NCBI RefSeq assembly: GCF_010093065.1
Contig: NZ_CP048113.1
Coordinates: 3,038,001-3,102,000 of the forward strand
From: Chitinophaga agri
Lineage (GTDB): Bacteria > Bacteroidota > Bacteroidia > Chitinophagales > Chitinophagaceae
Length of the DNA: 64,000 nt
Direction: 5' to 3'
Shown here one piece after another: positions 8,837-18,779 of the stretch. Each line of letters starts with the position of its first letter. The first letter of the stretch is position 1. A program made the translations under genes and the position numbers. The notes beneath the pieces are model-generated. The model was not told the DNA's origin. It was given only the letters and a program-made list of their open reading frames with translations, and did not search any database.

Positions 8837-10165
8837 TCAGCTATAGTTCTTTGCTGCCTGTATAATAGCAGGTACTGCTACGCCCGTCACGTAATTGCCA
8901 GCCAGTCTGATACCCGGGTACCGCTGCTCGAAGAAGCGGATCTGTTGTCGTACCTGTGCGTATCCGACGTTCAGTTGGGGGATCGCTTTTTTCCATTCAC
9001 TGAAACGTTGCATTTCCGGCGGAGTCGTCAGTCCCAGCAGCGCCATCAGTTCTTTTACGACGGTTTGCTGTAACTTCTCCGGCCCCAGCTGATCGAACAG
9101 CTGTTCCTGCCTGGCGCCACCTACGAATACGGTGAATAAAGCTTTTCCTTTAGGTGCACGGGACGGGAAGATCGCAGCATTACAGATCGCCCCCAGGAAA
9201 TGCTTATTTGCTGCATTAGGTACCAGGAATCCGAACCCTGCAGGCGCCTTTTCCAGCGCTTCGGCACCAAAGCCGAGGTGCAGTACGCCCATACGGGGAT
9301 AGGCAATATCGCTAAGATGGGATGCCAGTGCAGCATCCAGCCCTTGTATAGCAGTGGCTGTGCTGTAGGCAGGTGTGGTAAATATCACCTTCTCAGCATT
9401 CAGCATAGCCGTATTACCATTCTCGGTATATTGTACGATATAGTCTTCCGCTCCACGGGTCACGCCTGTAACAGTGCAGTTGAATCTGATCTTTCCGGTA
9501 AGCAGGGAATATAATTTGTCGGTCAGCGTGCTGTTTCCGCCTTTAAATGCTATGATCTTACGGCCGCCCATTGCGGCCTTATTCTTTAGTAGTCCCTGAG
9601 TGACACTGCCGTATTTCTTTTCCCATTGCGGCAGCATTGGCAATACTTCTGCGATGGACATCAGGTCGGGATTACCGGCATAGATACCGGACAGAATCGG
9701 TTCAAAGAGATATTCGTTGATCTCTTTGCCAAAGCGGCGGGTCACGAAGGAAGAAACAGATTCTTCTCCCTCCGGCGATGCCTTTTTACGGAAACGTTCT
9801 GTGAACAAACGCCATTTGGCGCCCCCACTGATATAGGAAGACTGCAGTATCTTCAGCGGATGAGGTGATACCGCGTGTAACTGATCATTTCTGACAAGGA
9901 AACGGTTTTTACTGACAGCAGCCGCTTCGAGCACCTGATCATGCAAACCCAGCTGATCGATGTAAGTCATCATCTCGGGTGAAGCGGCCAGTGAGTTAGG
10001 ACCGGCATCCAGCTCATAACCATCGATGTGTAATGACTTCACCAGGCCGCCCGCATAGGAAGAGGCCTCCATGATTTCATAGGGAATGCCTTTCTGTTGT
10101 AATTCGTAGGCAATACTTAGTCCGGCGATGCCAGCGCCGGCAATGATAACGGGTTTTGTCTGCAT
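8837..10165 (-). CDS. hemG: oxygen-dependent protoporphyrinogen oxidase (HemG/HemY type)
   Basis: FAD flavoprotein that oxidises protoporphyrinogen IX to protoporphyrin IX, 442 residues. The ADP-binding fold is at the N-terminus (IIAGAGIAGLSIAYELQQKG, about 7-26), followed by ELDAGPNSLAA and, at the end, IRLAGNYVTGVAVPA, which completes the FAD site. In Gram-positives the same family oxidises coproporphyrinogen. Here hemF and hemH are next door, so the classical protoporphyrin route is more likely. It lies 25 bases after hemH in the leftward arm of the heme locus. Elsewhere the oxygen-dependent enzyme is also called HemY or PgoX. Confidence 0.93.
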   Translation of the reverse strand: MQTKPVIIAGAGIAGLSIAYELQQKGIPYEIMEASSYAGGLVKSLHIDGYELDAGPNSLAASPEMMTYIDQLGLHDQVLEAAAVSKNRFLVRNDQLHAVSPHPLKILQSSYISGGAKWRLFTERFRKKASPEGEESVSSFVTRRFGKEINEYLFEPILSGIYAGNPDLMSIAEVLPMLPQWEKKYGSVTQGLLKNKAAMGGRKIIAFKGGNSTLTDKLYSLLTGKIRFNCTVTGVTRGAEDYIVQYTENGNTAMLNAEKVIFTTPAYSTATAIQGLDAALASHLSDIAYPRMGVLHLGFGAEALEKAPAGFGFLVPNAANKHFLGAICNAAIFPSRAPKGKALFTVFVGGARQEQLFDQLGPEKLQQTVVKELMALLGLTTPPEMQRFSEWKKAIPQLNVGYAQVRQQIRFFEQRYPGIRLAGNYVTGVAVPAIIQAAKNYS

Positions 10166-10190
10166 GATTGCGGATATTGGTAATAACAGG

Positions 10191-11219
10191 TCAGGACAGG
10201 GCTGTCATCCATTTTACCACTGCCTGTACCCATAAAGGATGCACGTTCATACATGGTATCATGGTGAAGCTGTCGCCGCCATTACTGATAAAGCTGTGTT
10301 TACCCTCCACTGCAATTTCTTCCAGCGTCTCGAGGCAGTCGGACACAAATGCCGGACAAGCCACCAGTAAACGCTTCACTCCTTTCTTAGGTAATTCTTC
10401 CAGTGTTGCTGCTGTATATGGCTTGAGCCATTCTTCCCTTCCCAGGCGGGACTGGAAGGTAACGCTCCACTTCTCTCTTGGTATCTTTAACTTCTCTGCT
10501 ACCAGTTCCGATGTAATATGCACCTGGTGGCGGTAACAGAACTCATGTGCCGGTGAGTCTACGTGGCAGCAGTCGGCAACCTGCATACAATGCTTCCCTG
10601 TAATATCGCCTTTTCGTATGTGCCTCTCAGGTACACCATGATAGCTGAATAACAGATGGTCATATTCCTGCTCCACATAGGGACGCATACTTTCTGCCAG
10701 TGCATTTATATAATCAGGTTCATTATAATACGGAGGTACGATATTGAGCTTGAAAGCATATCCTTTCTTCTTATGGACCGCTTTTGCATGCTCTACAGCC
10801 GTCTCATAGGATGACATGGCATAATGCGGATACAAGGGCAGCAGGATCACTTCTTTCAGACTGGGATTCTGTTTGAGCAGTTTCTCAAAAGCTTCTTCCT
10901 GAGAAGGATTACCGTAACGCATAGACACTTCTACCGGCATTGCCAGGTCATGCTGCACAGCGTTCTGTAATTGTTTTGTCAGCACGATCAGCGGAGATCC
11001 TTCGTCCCACCAGATAGACTGGTAAGCCTCTGCTGATTTGGGCGCACGCCTGGGTACAATAATACCCTTGATCAGCAGTAAGCGGAACAGATATGGATAA
11101 TCAATTACCCGTTTATCCATCAGAAACTCGTTGAGATAACGCTTAACATCAGGTACGGCCGTAGAATCCGGCGACCCCAGGTTCATCAGAATAATTCCTT
11201 TATCAGATTTAGCTTCCAT
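10191..11219 (-). CDS. hemH: ferrochelatase
   Basis: Inserts Fe2+ into protoporphyrin IX, the last step of heme synthesis; 342 residues. The start GIILMNLGSPDSTAVPDVKR is the usual family N-terminus, and LLFSYHGVPERH contains the catalytic H194. The conserved acidic stretch appears as EILVACPAFVSDCLETLEEI-type sequence near residue 283. It opens the leftward hemH-hemG pair, with a candidate promoter at 11240-11268, and is divergent from hemA. Confidence 0.96.
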   Translation of the reverse strand: MEAKSDKGIILMNLGSPDSTAVPDVKRYLNEFLMDKRVIDYPYLFRLLLIKGIIVPRRAPKSAEAYQSIWWDEGSPLIVLTKQLQNAVQHDLAMPVEVSMRYGNPSQEEAFEKLLKQNPSLKEVILLPLYPHYAMSSYETAVEHAKAVHKKKGYAFKLNIVPPYYNEPDYINALAESMRPYVEQEYDHLLFSYHGVPERHIRKGDITGKHCMQVADCCHVDSPAHEFCYRHQVHITSELVAEKLKIPREKWSVTFQSRLGREEWLKPYTAATLEELPKKGVKRLLVACPAFVSDCLETLEEIAVEGKHSFISNGGDSFTMIPCMNVHPLWVQAVVKWMTALS

Positions 11220-11239
11220 CCTTATACTTAAAATTCTTG

Positions 11240-11268
11240 CAAATGTAACTGCTTATCTGTCCTGCAAA
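11240..11268 (-). promoter_or_regulatory. candidate hemH promoter
   Basis: On the minus strand TACATTTG (11247-11240) fits TAnnTTTG exactly, and TTTG (11268-11265) lies 17 bases upstream, slightly closer than usual. A transcript would start about 10-15 bases before the hemH ATG. Confidence 0.45.
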
Positions 11269-11431
11269 TGTCATACAATTGTTGAAATAAATGAATTATT
11301 CCCGATTACCTGATAGATAACGTCTATCAGTATGTAAACTGATAAAAATCATTTTTCTCCATGTCATATTACCAGGAGGAGAAATGACACACTAATGACA
11401 GCCTGTTGCCCTTTCTTGCATTCTATGCGAG

Positions 11432-11440
11432 TATTTTTGC
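11432..11440 (+). promoter_or_regulatory. hemA: hemA -7 promoter element
   Basis: TATTTTTGC is an exact TAnnTTTG match, ending 22 bases before the ATG at 11463. Because the box lies inside the longer open frame that begins at 11406, it rules against the upstream TTG start of hemA. The nearest TTG (11406-11408) is 23 bases upstream, a little far for a -33 box. Confidence 0.5.
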
Positions 11441-11462
11441 ACCGGAAGCTTATAAGAACAAA

Positions 11463-12716
11463 ATGCAGGGTAGTCATTCAAAAGATATAGCCCATTTTCA
11501 TATCGTTGGTATCAACTATAAGAAAACAGATGCTGCTATAAGAGGATCGTTCGCTATTAATCAGGTACAATATCAGCACTTACTAGATAGTGCCAAGTCC
11601 CTACACCTGGACGATATTTTTGTACTCTCAACGTGCAACAGAACTGAGATCTATGGTTTTGCTGATGATCCGCAGCAACTGGTGGAACTGGTTTGCAATG
11701 AAACCGATGGTGATTGCAATCTATTCAGCCAGCTGTCGTATGTGAAAACGGGAGAAGATGCCATTAAACACCTGTATCAGGTGGGCACAGGTCTGGATTC
11801 ACAGATCCTTGGTGATTATGAGATCATCGGACAGATACGTAATGCCACCAAATTTTCCAAATCCAATGGATGTTTCGGTGGATTCCAGGAAAGACTGGTG
11901 AACAGCGTACTTCAGGTATCAAAATTAATCAAGAATGAAACAGGACTCAGCTCCGGTACCGTATCCGTGGCCTTCGCCGCTGTACGTCTGCTGGAACATA
12001 AGGTACCTGACATTCACCACAAGAAGATCTTGCTCGTAGGTGTCGGTAAAATAGGCAGGAATACCTGTAAAAATATGATGGACTACCTCGGTGTCACCAA
12101 CGTAACGCTGGTGAACCGTACAACAGCTGTCGCACAGGATTTCGCCAACCAGCATGGACTGCGTTATGCGCCATATGAGAATCTTGCAGAAGAATTAAAA
12201 GCTGCGGATATCGTACTGGTAGCATCCAACGCACCCGAACCGAACGTGCTGGCAGAACACTTCAGTGGTTCCTCTCCTAAACTGATCATCGATCTGTCTA
12301 TCCCTTTCAACGTCGCGCCGGAAGTGAACGATCTGTCGCATGTTGAACTGGTTAACGTAGATGAACTGTCCAAGATACAGGATGAGACGTTACAGATGCG
12401 CCTGCAGGAAGTGCCAAAAGCATTAGGCATCATAGAAGAACACATGAATGAGTTCCTCTACTGGTACAAAATGCGTAAACACGCGGTAGTGCTGAAAGCT
12501 GTAAAGGATAAACTGACCGAGATCCATACAAAGGAGATCCAGCAGCAGAAAAACGGCAACCAGTACAATCTGGAAGATATTGAAGCAGTATCTTCCCGCA
12601 TCATCCAGAAGATGATCAACCTGATGGCTGGAAAAGTACGCCGCGAAACAGATAAAAGTGATCAATATATCGCCATGATCAATGATATCTTTGAGACTGG
12701 CGTTAACCAGGAATAA
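11463..12716 (+). CDS. hemA: glutamyl-tRNA reductase
   Basis: First committed step of C5-pathway heme synthesis: NADPH-dependent reduction of glutamyl-tRNA to glutamate-1-semialdehyde. The 417-residue protein has FVLSTCNRTEIY, with catalytic C58, the GSQILG-like segment GLDSQILGDYEIIGQIR, and the NADPH fold around ILLVGVGKIGRNTCKNM. The C-terminal dimerisation helices follow. The ATG at 11463 is chosen over a TTG at 11406, because the latter falls within the promoter. It is the first gene of the rightward hem operon, with hemC starting 3 bases after its stop. Its product is the usual control point of the pathway. Confidence 0.96.
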   Translation: MQGSHSKDIAHFHIVGINYKKTDAAIRGSFAINQVQYQHLLDSAKSLHLDDIFVLSTCNRTEIYGFADDPQQLVELVCNETDGDCNLFSQLSYVKTGEDAIKHLYQVGTGLDSQILGDYEIIGQIRNATKFSKSNGCFGGFQERLVNSVLQVSKLIKNETGLSSGTVSVAFAAVRLLEHKVPDIHHKKILLVGVGKIGRNTCKNMMDYLGVTNVTLVNRTTAVAQDFANQHGLRYAPYENLAEELKAADIVLVASNAPEPNVLAEHFSGSSPKLIIDLSIPFNVAPEVNDLSHVELVNVDELSKIQDETLQMRLQEVPKALGIIEEHMNEFLYWYKMRKHAVVLKAVKDKLTEIHTKEIQQQKNGNQYNLEDIEAVSSRIIQKMINLMAGKVRRETDKSDQYIAMINDIFETGVNQE

Positions 12717-12719
12717 TAC

Positions 12720-13643
12720 ATGAATAAAGAAATAAAGATAGGTACAAGAGAAAGCCAGCTCGCACTGTGGCAGGCAAATAAGGTAAAAGGCCTGCTGGAT
12801 GCGCAGGGTTACAACACAACACTTGTACCTATCAAAAGCGAGGGCGATATAGACCTCGTTACTCCACTTTACGAAATAGGCGTACAGGGTATTTTCACCA
12901 AAAGCCTTGATATCGCACTGCTCAATGGCCGTATCGATATCGCTGTACACTCTCTCAAAGACGTTCCTACACAACTGCCTAAAAATATTATACAGGTTGC
13001 CGTACTGGAAAGAGGTCCTGTAAAAGACCTGCTGGTATACCGCCAGGATACCGCCTTCCTTGATCAGCCGGCATATATTGCCAACATTGCGACCAGCAGT
13101 GTAAGGCGTAAGGCACAGTGGCTCCGTAAATATCCGAAGCACCAGCTGCACAACCTGCGCGGGAATGTAAATACCCGTCTGCAGAAACTTGCAGCGGAAA
13201 ACTGGGATGGCGCCATCTTCGCTGCTGCCGGTCTGGAAAGGATCAATGTACGCCCGTCTACAAGTATAGAACTCGACTGGATGCTGCCTGCTCCCGCACA
13301 GGGCGCAGTCGTAGCCGTATGCCGGGAAGATGATGACTTCTGCAGACAGGCATGTGCGCCATTCAATGACCTTGCCACTGCCCTCTGTACCCGTGTAGAA
13401 CGCGATTTCCTGCGTACCCTCATGGGTGGTTGTACTACGCCTATCAGCGCTTATGCGACCATCAGCAATGATACCATCCACTTTAGTGGAGAACTGTGCA
13501 GTATAGACGGACAACAACTGTTCACCATCGCAGAACAGGCGCCCCTCGCGGATGCCGGACTGATTGGAAAGATAGCCGCTGAAAAGATCCTTGCACAGGG
13601 CGGCGATAAAATTGTCGCAGAGATCAGGAATGCAATTAAATAA
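12720..13643 (+). CDS. hemC: porphobilinogen deaminase (hydroxymethylbilane synthase)
   Basis: Joins four porphobilinogens into hydroxymethylbilane; 307 residues. IGTRESQLALWQA lies at the N-terminus, AVHSLKDVPT supplies the catalytic Asp (D81), and the arginine-rich ATSSVRRKAQWL follows. LMGGCTTPISA contains C238, which carries the dipyrromethane cofactor. Three bases separate it from hemA, and its last 14 bases overlap hemD, suggesting coupled translation. Confidence 0.97.
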   Translation: MNKEIKIGTRESQLALWQANKVKGLLDAQGYNTTLVPIKSEGDIDLVTPLYEIGVQGIFTKSLDIALLNGRIDIAVHSLKDVPTQLPKNIIQVAVLERGPVKDLLVYRQDTAFLDQPAYIANIATSSVRRKAQWLRKYPKHQLHNLRGNVNTRLQKLAAENWDGAIFAAAGLERINVRPSTSIELDWMLPAPAQGAVVAVCREDDDFCRQACAPFNDLATALCTRVERDFLRTLMGGCTTPISAYATISNDTIHFSGELCSIDGQQLFTIAEQAPLADAGLIGKIAAEKILAQGGDKIVAEIRNAIK

Positions 13644-14433
13644 AAGATATCGCCTGTTAAGCACCAAAACTGTCAGTACGGAACTGATCAGCGTTGCCGC
13701 GTCAGCAAACGTAGACATCGATGCACAGGCTTTTATCAATACCGCCCCCCTTGTAACAGATGCACTGAAACAGCGTATACACCAGCTGCTCAGGCAAATG
13801 GCCACCGTGATCTTTACCAGCGCTAATGCTGTTAGTGCTATCCATGATCACTATCTTACTGCGGACGGTAAATACTATTACGGTGACTGGGTATCCTTTC
13901 CACCAGAGACGACAGAAGAAGAGATTGAAGCGTTCCGGCAGAACGGATATTATACACCCGGATGGAAGGTCTATTGCCTGGAAGGTGCTACCGCCAACAC
14001 GCTGCGCGAATCCGGTATCCGGCATGAGATCATTGCCACCGCTGCTGATGCAGCCGGCCTTGCCCATCAGATCATACAACGGAAAGAAGAAGGCCCGCTG
14101 GTCTTTTTCTGTGGTGACAGGCGCCGCGATGAGCTTCCTGATATACTTGCCGGTAATGGTATTCAGCTGGATGAGATCATTGTATATGCCACTACTGCTA
14201 CGCCAGTCGTTGCCGCCAATGACTATGACGGTATCCTCTTTCTCAGTCCCAGCGCAGTACAGAGCTTCTTTTCCGCTAATCAGCTGCCAACACATACGGT
14301 ATGCTTTTCTATAGGAAACACGACGGCAAAAGCGCTGGAACAGTACACCGGCAACAAAATTATTATCAGCACGCAGCAGCGTATGACAGACCTGGTGCTG
14401 ACAGCAATAAATTATTTTAATAACATCAACTGA
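13630..14433 (+). CDS. hemD: uroporphyrinogen-III synthase
   Basis: Cyclises and inverts ring D of hydroxymethylbilane to give uroporphyrinogen III. The family is poorly conserved. Support here comes from its place between hemC and hemE, its size (267 residues), and short motifs such as [26 protein letters not shown] and [13 protein letters not shown], the typical two-domain pattern. I use the ATG at 13630, which overlaps hemC by 14 bases, instead of a start 13 codons upstream. The family's usual length is about 250, so it is complete. Confidence 0.88.
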   Translation: MQLNKRYRLLSTKTVSTELISVAASANVDIDAQAFINTAPLVTDALKQRIHQLLRQMATVIFTSANAVSAIHDHYLTADGKYYYGDWVSFPPETTEEEIEAFRQNGYYTPGWKVYCLEGATANTLRESGIRHEIIATAADAAGLAHQIIQRKEEGPLVFFCGDRRRDELPDILAGNGIQLDEIIVYATTATPVVAANDYDGILFLSPSAVQSFFSANQLPTHTVCFSIGNTTAKALEQYTGNKIIISTQQRMTDLVLTAINYFNNIN

Positions 14434-14438
14434 TACGA

Positions 14439-15464
14439 ATGAGCGCCTTAAAGAATGACCTTTTACTGAGAGCTTTACGCGGAGAAACTACAGAACGTGT
14501 CCCTGTGTGGATGATGCGCCAGGCGGGCCGCTACCTGCCTGACTATATCAAACTGCGGGAAAAATACTCCTTCTTTGAACGCTGCATGAATCCTGAACTG
14601 GCTACAGAGATCACCGTGATGCCTGTACACCAGGTAGGAGTAGATGCGGCCATCATTTTCTCTGACATCCTCGTAGTACCTCAGGCGATGGGTATGGAAG
14701 TACAGCTTATTGAGAAAATAGGCCCCGTATTACCTGACCCGGTGAAAGGCGCCGCAGATCTTAAAAAGCTCTGCGTTCCTGATGTAAAGGATACACTCAA
14801 TTACGTATTTGAAGCACTCGCGCTTACTAAAAAGACGCTCGCCGGTGCTGTTCCGCTGATCGGATTTGCCGGTGCGCCATGGACCCTCCTCTGCTACATG
14901 GTACAGGGTAAAGGATCTAAGACTTTTGATGCGGCGAAAGCATTCTGCTACCAGCAACCGGAAGTAGCTCATCAGCTGCTACAAATGATCACAGATACCA
15001 CTATCGCTTACCTGAAAGAACAGGTTAAAGCAGGTGCTGACTGTATACAGCTGTTCGATTCATGGGGTGGACTGCTGAGCCCAACTGACTTCGAAAACTT
15101 CTCTTTACAATATATGCGTCAGATCGTGGCAGCATTGAAAGATGTTTGTCCGGTGACGGTCTTCGCTAAAGGCGCCTGGTTCGCCCTCGAAGAAATGGCG
15201 GCGACCGGTGCAAACTGCCTGGGTGTTGACTGGTGTATACAGCCTGCCCGTGCAAGACAATTCGCTGGCGATAATATCACCCTTCAGGGTAACTTCGACC
15301 CGGCGAAACTCCTGGCTCCGATTCCTGAGATCAAAAAATCAGTAAAAGAAATGCTGACCGGCTTTGGTAAACATCGCTACATCGCGAACTTAGGCCACGG
15401 TATTCTGCCGAATGTGCCGGTTGACCATGCCAGAGCATTTATCGATACTGTAAAGGAATTCTAA
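14439..15464 (+). CDS. hemE: uroporphyrinogen decarboxylase
   Basis: Removes four carboxyl groups from uroporphyrinogen III to form coproporphyrinogen III, without a cofactor; 341 residues. The N-terminal signature [15 protein letters not shown] is exact, and [17 protein letters not shown] and the [13 protein letters not shown] substrate loop are present. It starts 5 bases after hemD and is followed 12 bases later by hemF. Confidence 0.97.
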   Translation: MSALKNDLLLRALRGETTERVPVWMMRQAGRYLPDYIKLREKYSFFERCMNPELATEITVMPVHQVGVDAAIIFSDILVVPQAMGMEVQLIEKIGPVLPDPVKGAADLKKLCVPDVKDTLNYVFEALALTKKTLAGAVPLIGFAGAPWTLLCYMVQGKGSKTFDAAKAFCYQQPEVAHQLLQMITDTTIAYLKEQVKAGADCIQLFDSWGGLLSPTDFENFSLQYMRQIVAALKDVCPVTVFAKGAWFALEEMAATGANCLGVDWCIQPARARQFAGDNITLQGNFDPAKLLAPIPEIKKSVKEMLTGFGKHRYIANLGHGILPNVPVDHARAFIDTVKEF

Positions 15465-15476
15465 AGGAGACCAGTC

Positions 15477-16388
15477 ATGAACATTAAAGACAACTTTATT
15501 TCCCTCATCCATCGCCTGCAGGACGACATCTGCACAGCACTGGAGAATATAGATGGTAAAGCCACCTTCCGCGAAGACCGCTGGGAACGTCCCGGTGGTG
15601 GCGGTGGAAAATCACGCGTTATTGCTGATGGCAATGTGTTCGAAAAAGGAGGTGTCAATACTTCTGTTGTACACGGAGAACTGCCGGAACTGATGGCAAA
15701 ACAGTTTGGTGTAACACAGGCACAATTCATGGCCTGTGGCATCTCCCTGGTCATCCACCCTGTCAATCCGTTTGTACCTACCGTACACGCCAATTTCCGT
15801 TATTTCGAGCTGTATGATGAGAACGGCGGACTGAAAGATTCCTGGTTCGGCGGTGGTGCAGACCTCACGCCTTACTACCTGGATGAACAGGATGGTGTAC
15901 ACTTCCATCAGGCGTTCAAGAATGCCTGTGATCCATTTGGAAAGGAATTATATCCGGAGTTCAAAAAGCACTGTGACGAATACTTCGTCAACAAACACCG
16001 TGATAATGAAGCCCGTGGTATCGGCGGTATTTTCTACGACTATCAGCGCCCTGGTGAAAGAATGAACGCAGAACAGCTGTTCAACTTTGCCCAGGCAAAT
16101 GGAGAAGCGCTCATACAGGCGTATATTCCTATCGTGGAGAAAACAAAAGATACACCTTACACGGATGCACATAAAGACTGGCAGGAATACAGGCGTGGAC
16201 GCTATGTTGAGTTCAACCTGATCCACGACAGGGGCACACTGTTCGGTCTGAAAACCAACGGCCGTACAGAATCCATTCTCATGAGCCTTCCGCCGAGAGC
16301 CCGCTGGGAATATGACTACCATCCAGCGCCAGGCAGTCCGGAAGCGCAATTGGTAGCGTTCCTGAAGCCAAGAGAATGGGCAGTTTAA
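15477..16388 (+). CDS. hemF: oxygen-dependent coproporphyrinogen III oxidase
   Basis: Aerobic oxidative decarboxylation of coproporphyrinogen III to protoporphyrinogen IX; 303 residues, soluble homodimer. The family signature is present as DSWFGGGADLTPYYLDEQD, with HRDNEARGIGGIFYDY later and FREDRWERPGGGGG near the N-terminus. The gene has one of the few clear Shine-Dalgarno sequences in this window, GGAG 11 bases before the ATG. No oxygen-independent HemN/HemZ-type gene lies in this locus, so the cluster as drawn is aerobic. Confidence 0.97.
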   Translation: MNIKDNFISLIHRLQDDICTALENIDGKATFREDRWERPGGGGGKSRVIADGNVFEKGGVNTSVVHGELPELMAKQFGVTQAQFMACGISLVIHPVNPFVPTVHANFRYFELYDENGGLKDSWFGGGADLTPYYLDEQDGVHFHQAFKNACDPFGKELYPEFKKHCDEYFVNKHRDNEARGIGGIFYDYQRPGERMNAEQLFNFAQANGEALIQAYIPIVEKTKDTPYTDAHKDWQEYRRGRYVEFNLIHDRGTLFGLKTNGRTESILMSLPPRARWEYDYHPAPGSPEAQLVAFLKPREWAV

Positions 16389-16412
16389 TCATTAATAAAA
16401 ACAGCTATAATC

Positions 16413-17378
16413 ATGATACGCAGAAACAGGATATTGAGAACTTCTCCCGCCATCCGCGCAATGGTTGCGGAAACAATACTGACGCCAAGTGATTTTATTG
16501 CACCGCTATTTATTGTAGAAGGAGAAAATGTGAAAGAAGAGATCAGTTCAATGCCCGGTTATTTCAGATACTCTCTGGACCTGACCGTAAAAGAAGTAAA
16601 AGAACTGTGGAGCATGGGTATCAAAAGCGTACTGCTTTTCATTAAGTGTGCAGATGAACTGAAAGATAATAAAGGCACTGAAGCGGTGAATCCGAATGGC
16701 CTGATGCAACGTGCGATCAGGGCTATCAAGGATGCCGTTCCTGAGATAGTGATCATGACCGACGTGGCACTGGACCCTTACTCTTCCTACGGTCACGATG
16801 GTATCGTGGAGAATGGTGAGATCGTGAATGATGCAACTGTAGAGGTGCTGGCACGTATGAGCCTCAGTCATGCGGAAGCAGGTGCTGACTTCGTAGCGCC
16901 GAGTGATAAGATGGACGGTCGTATCCTGTCTATCCGTAGTATCCTGGAACAAAACAGCTTCCATAAAGTAGGTATCATGGCGTACAGCGCTAAATACGCG
17001 TCCTGCCTGTACGGTCCTTTCCGCGACGCGCTGGATTCGGCTCCGGGTTTCGGTGATAAGAAGACCTATCAGCTGGATTATGCCAACTCCACCATGGCGC
17101 TGAAAGAAGCCCTGATGGATGCACAGGAAGGTGCGGACATTGTGATGGTAAAACCAGCATTGTACTACCTGGATGTGATCAGAAGGATCAAAGATGAAGT
17201 GCATATACCAGTGAGCGCTTATCACGTGAGCGGTGAATATGCGATGATCAAGGCCGCAGCAAAAATGGGCTGGTTGAATGAAGAAAAAGCTATTATTGAA
17301 GCCCTGACCAGCATTAAACGTGCAGGAGCTGATCTGATCGCCACCTATTTCGCCAAGGATGCGGTGCGGTTATTGTAA
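16413..17378 (+). CDS. hemB: delta-aminolevulinic acid dehydratase (porphobilinogen synthase)
   Basis: Condenses two 5-aminolevulinates into porphobilinogen; 321 residues. The two Schiff-base lysines are visible: K194 in GIMAYSAKYAS and K247 in DIVMVKPALYY. The metal site reads TDVALDPYSSYGHDG, without the three cysteines of the zinc enzymes, so this is the magnesium-type active site. It follows hemF by 24 bases and precedes hemL by 42. Confidence 0.97.
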   Translation: MIRRNRILRTSPAIRAMVAETILTPSDFIAPLFIVEGENVKEEISSMPGYFRYSLDLTVKEVKELWSMGIKSVLLFIKCADELKDNKGTEAVNPNGLMQRAIRAIKDAVPEIVIMTDVALDPYSSYGHDGIVENGEIVNDATVEVLARMSLSHAEAGADFVAPSDKMDGRILSIRSILEQNSFHKVGIMAYSAKYASCLYGPFRDALDSAPGFGDKKTYQLDYANSTMALKEALMDAQEGADIVMVKPALYYLDVIRRIKDEVHIPVSAYHVSGEYAMIKAAAKMGWLNEEKAIIEALTSIKRAGADLIATYFAKDAVRLL

Positions 17379-17420
17379 TCAGGTACACATGCTTTTCAGT
17401 TAAAAATACTAATCACTACC

Positions 17421-18710
17421 ATGTACACGCAAAGTAAAGCACTATTTGAAAAAGCAAAACACGTTATTCCCGGTGGAGTCAACTCTCCCGTTCGCGCCTT
17501 CAAAGGCGTAGGCGGCTCCCCTATCTTCATGAAAAGTGCCAAAGGCGCCTATATGTATGATGTGGACGGGAAACGCTACATAGATTATATCAATTCCTGG
17601 GGCCCAATGATCATGGGACACGCCTATGAACCGGTAGTGAAGGCTATTCAGGAATACGCCACCTATTCCACCTCTTTCGGTGCACCTACAGAACTGGAGA
17701 TTAAGATAGCAGAACTGATCATCAGTATGGTGCCTAATATCGAGATGGTGAGGATGGTGAACTCCGGTACGGAAGCCTGTATGTCAGCACTGAGACTGGC
17801 AAGAGGATATACCGGCCGGAACAAATTCATCAAGTTTGAGGGTAACTATCATGGTCATGCTGACTCCTTCCTTGTGAGTGCAGGTAGTGGTGTTGCAACA
17901 TTAGACATACAATCTGTACCTGGTGTTACGCAGACCGTAGCTGATGATACGCTTACCGCTCCTTACAATAATTTACCGGCTGTGGAAAAACTGATCGCGG
18001 AGTATCCTGACCAGATCGCAGCGATCATCGTTGAGCCTGTTGCCGGTAACATGGGCTGTATCCTGCCACAGGAGGGATTCCTGCAGGGGCTTCGTTCTTT
18101 GTGCGACCAGCATAATATGCTGCTGATCTTCGACGAAGTAATGACAGGCTTCCGCCTGGCACGTGGCGGCGCACAGGAACTGTTCAATATTAAAGCAGAT
18201 TTGGTTACCTTTGGCAAGATAATTGGCGCAGGTATGCCGGTAGGCGCCTTCGCAGGAAGTAAAGAGATCATGGAACATGTAGCACCTGCCGGGAAAGTTT
18301 ATCAGGCCGGCACGCTGAGTGGGAATCCAATTGCCATGATCGCAGGCTATACCTTGTTACAGACGTTAAACGAGCATCCGGATATTTACCGGCAGCTGGC
18401 TGAAAAAGCGGCGTATCTCACCGGAGGATTGCAATCTGTATTAAGCGCAGCAGGGATTGTACACCAGGTCAACAATCTCGGATCAATGATGAGTGTTCAT
18501 TTTGCAGAGTATCCTATTATCAATTTTGAAGCTGCTTCAGGCGCTAACAACGAGTTATTCAAACATTTCTTTCATGCTATGCTGGAACGTGGTGTTTATC
18601 TTCCGCCTTCCGCTTTTGAAAGCTGGTTCCTCAGCTCAGCCCTGACAATCGAAGATTTAGATGCGACCGTAGAAGCTGCCCGTTCAGCGATACAGTCTTT
18701 ACATAGTTAA
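17421..18710 (+). CDS. hemL: glutamate-1-semialdehyde 2,1-aminomutase
   Basis: PLP enzyme of aminotransferase class III that turns glutamate-1-semialdehyde into 5-aminolevulinate; 429 residues. K266 in VTFGKIIGAGMPVGAF is the PLP lysine, and GGVNSPVRAFKGVGG is the typical N-terminus. NSGTEACMSALRLAR and IFDEVMTGFR are also seen. It is the last gene of the hemACDEFBL arm and is followed by a strong terminator. Confidence 0.97.
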   Translation: MYTQSKALFEKAKHVIPGGVNSPVRAFKGVGGSPIFMKSAKGAYMYDVDGKRYIDYINSWGPMIMGHAYEPVVKAIQEYATYSTSFGAPTELEIKIAELIISMVPNIEMVRMVNSGTEACMSALRLARGYTGRNKFIKFEGNYHGHADSFLVSAGSGVATLDIQSVPGVTQTVADDTLTAPYNNLPAVEKLIAEYPDQIAAIIVEPVAGNMGCILPQEGFLQGLRSLCDQHNMLLIFDEVMTGFRLARGGAQELFNIKADLVTFGKIIGAGMPVGAFAGSKEIMEHVAPAGKVYQAGTLSGNPIAMIAGYTLLQTLNEHPDIYRQLAEKAAYLTGGLQSVLSAAGIVHQVNNLGSMMSVHFAEYPIINFEAASGANNELFKHFFHAMLERGVYLPPSAFESWFLSSALTIEDLDATVEAARSAIQSLHS

Positions 18711-18735
18711 CAATTCAAATCCTGTGCAGAGTGGA

Positions 18736-18766
18736 AAAACGCCCCGATCATGTGTCGGGGCGTTTT
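18736..18766 (+). terminator. terminator of the rightward hem operon
   Basis: A 12-bp stem, AAAACGCCCCGA with TCGGGGCGTTTT, has a 7-base loop and a following ATTTTTAT tract. It sits 25 bases after hemL and also faces the convergent esterase gene, so it may work both ways. Confidence 0.92.
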
Positions 18767-18779
18767 ATTTTTATATCGT

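Noticed and set aside
12423..13805. A 460-codon open frame antisense to hemA end, hemC and hemD start
   Set aside because: It is the mirror of three clear hem genes, has cysteine- and phenylalanine-rich low-likelihood composition, and no recognisable motif.
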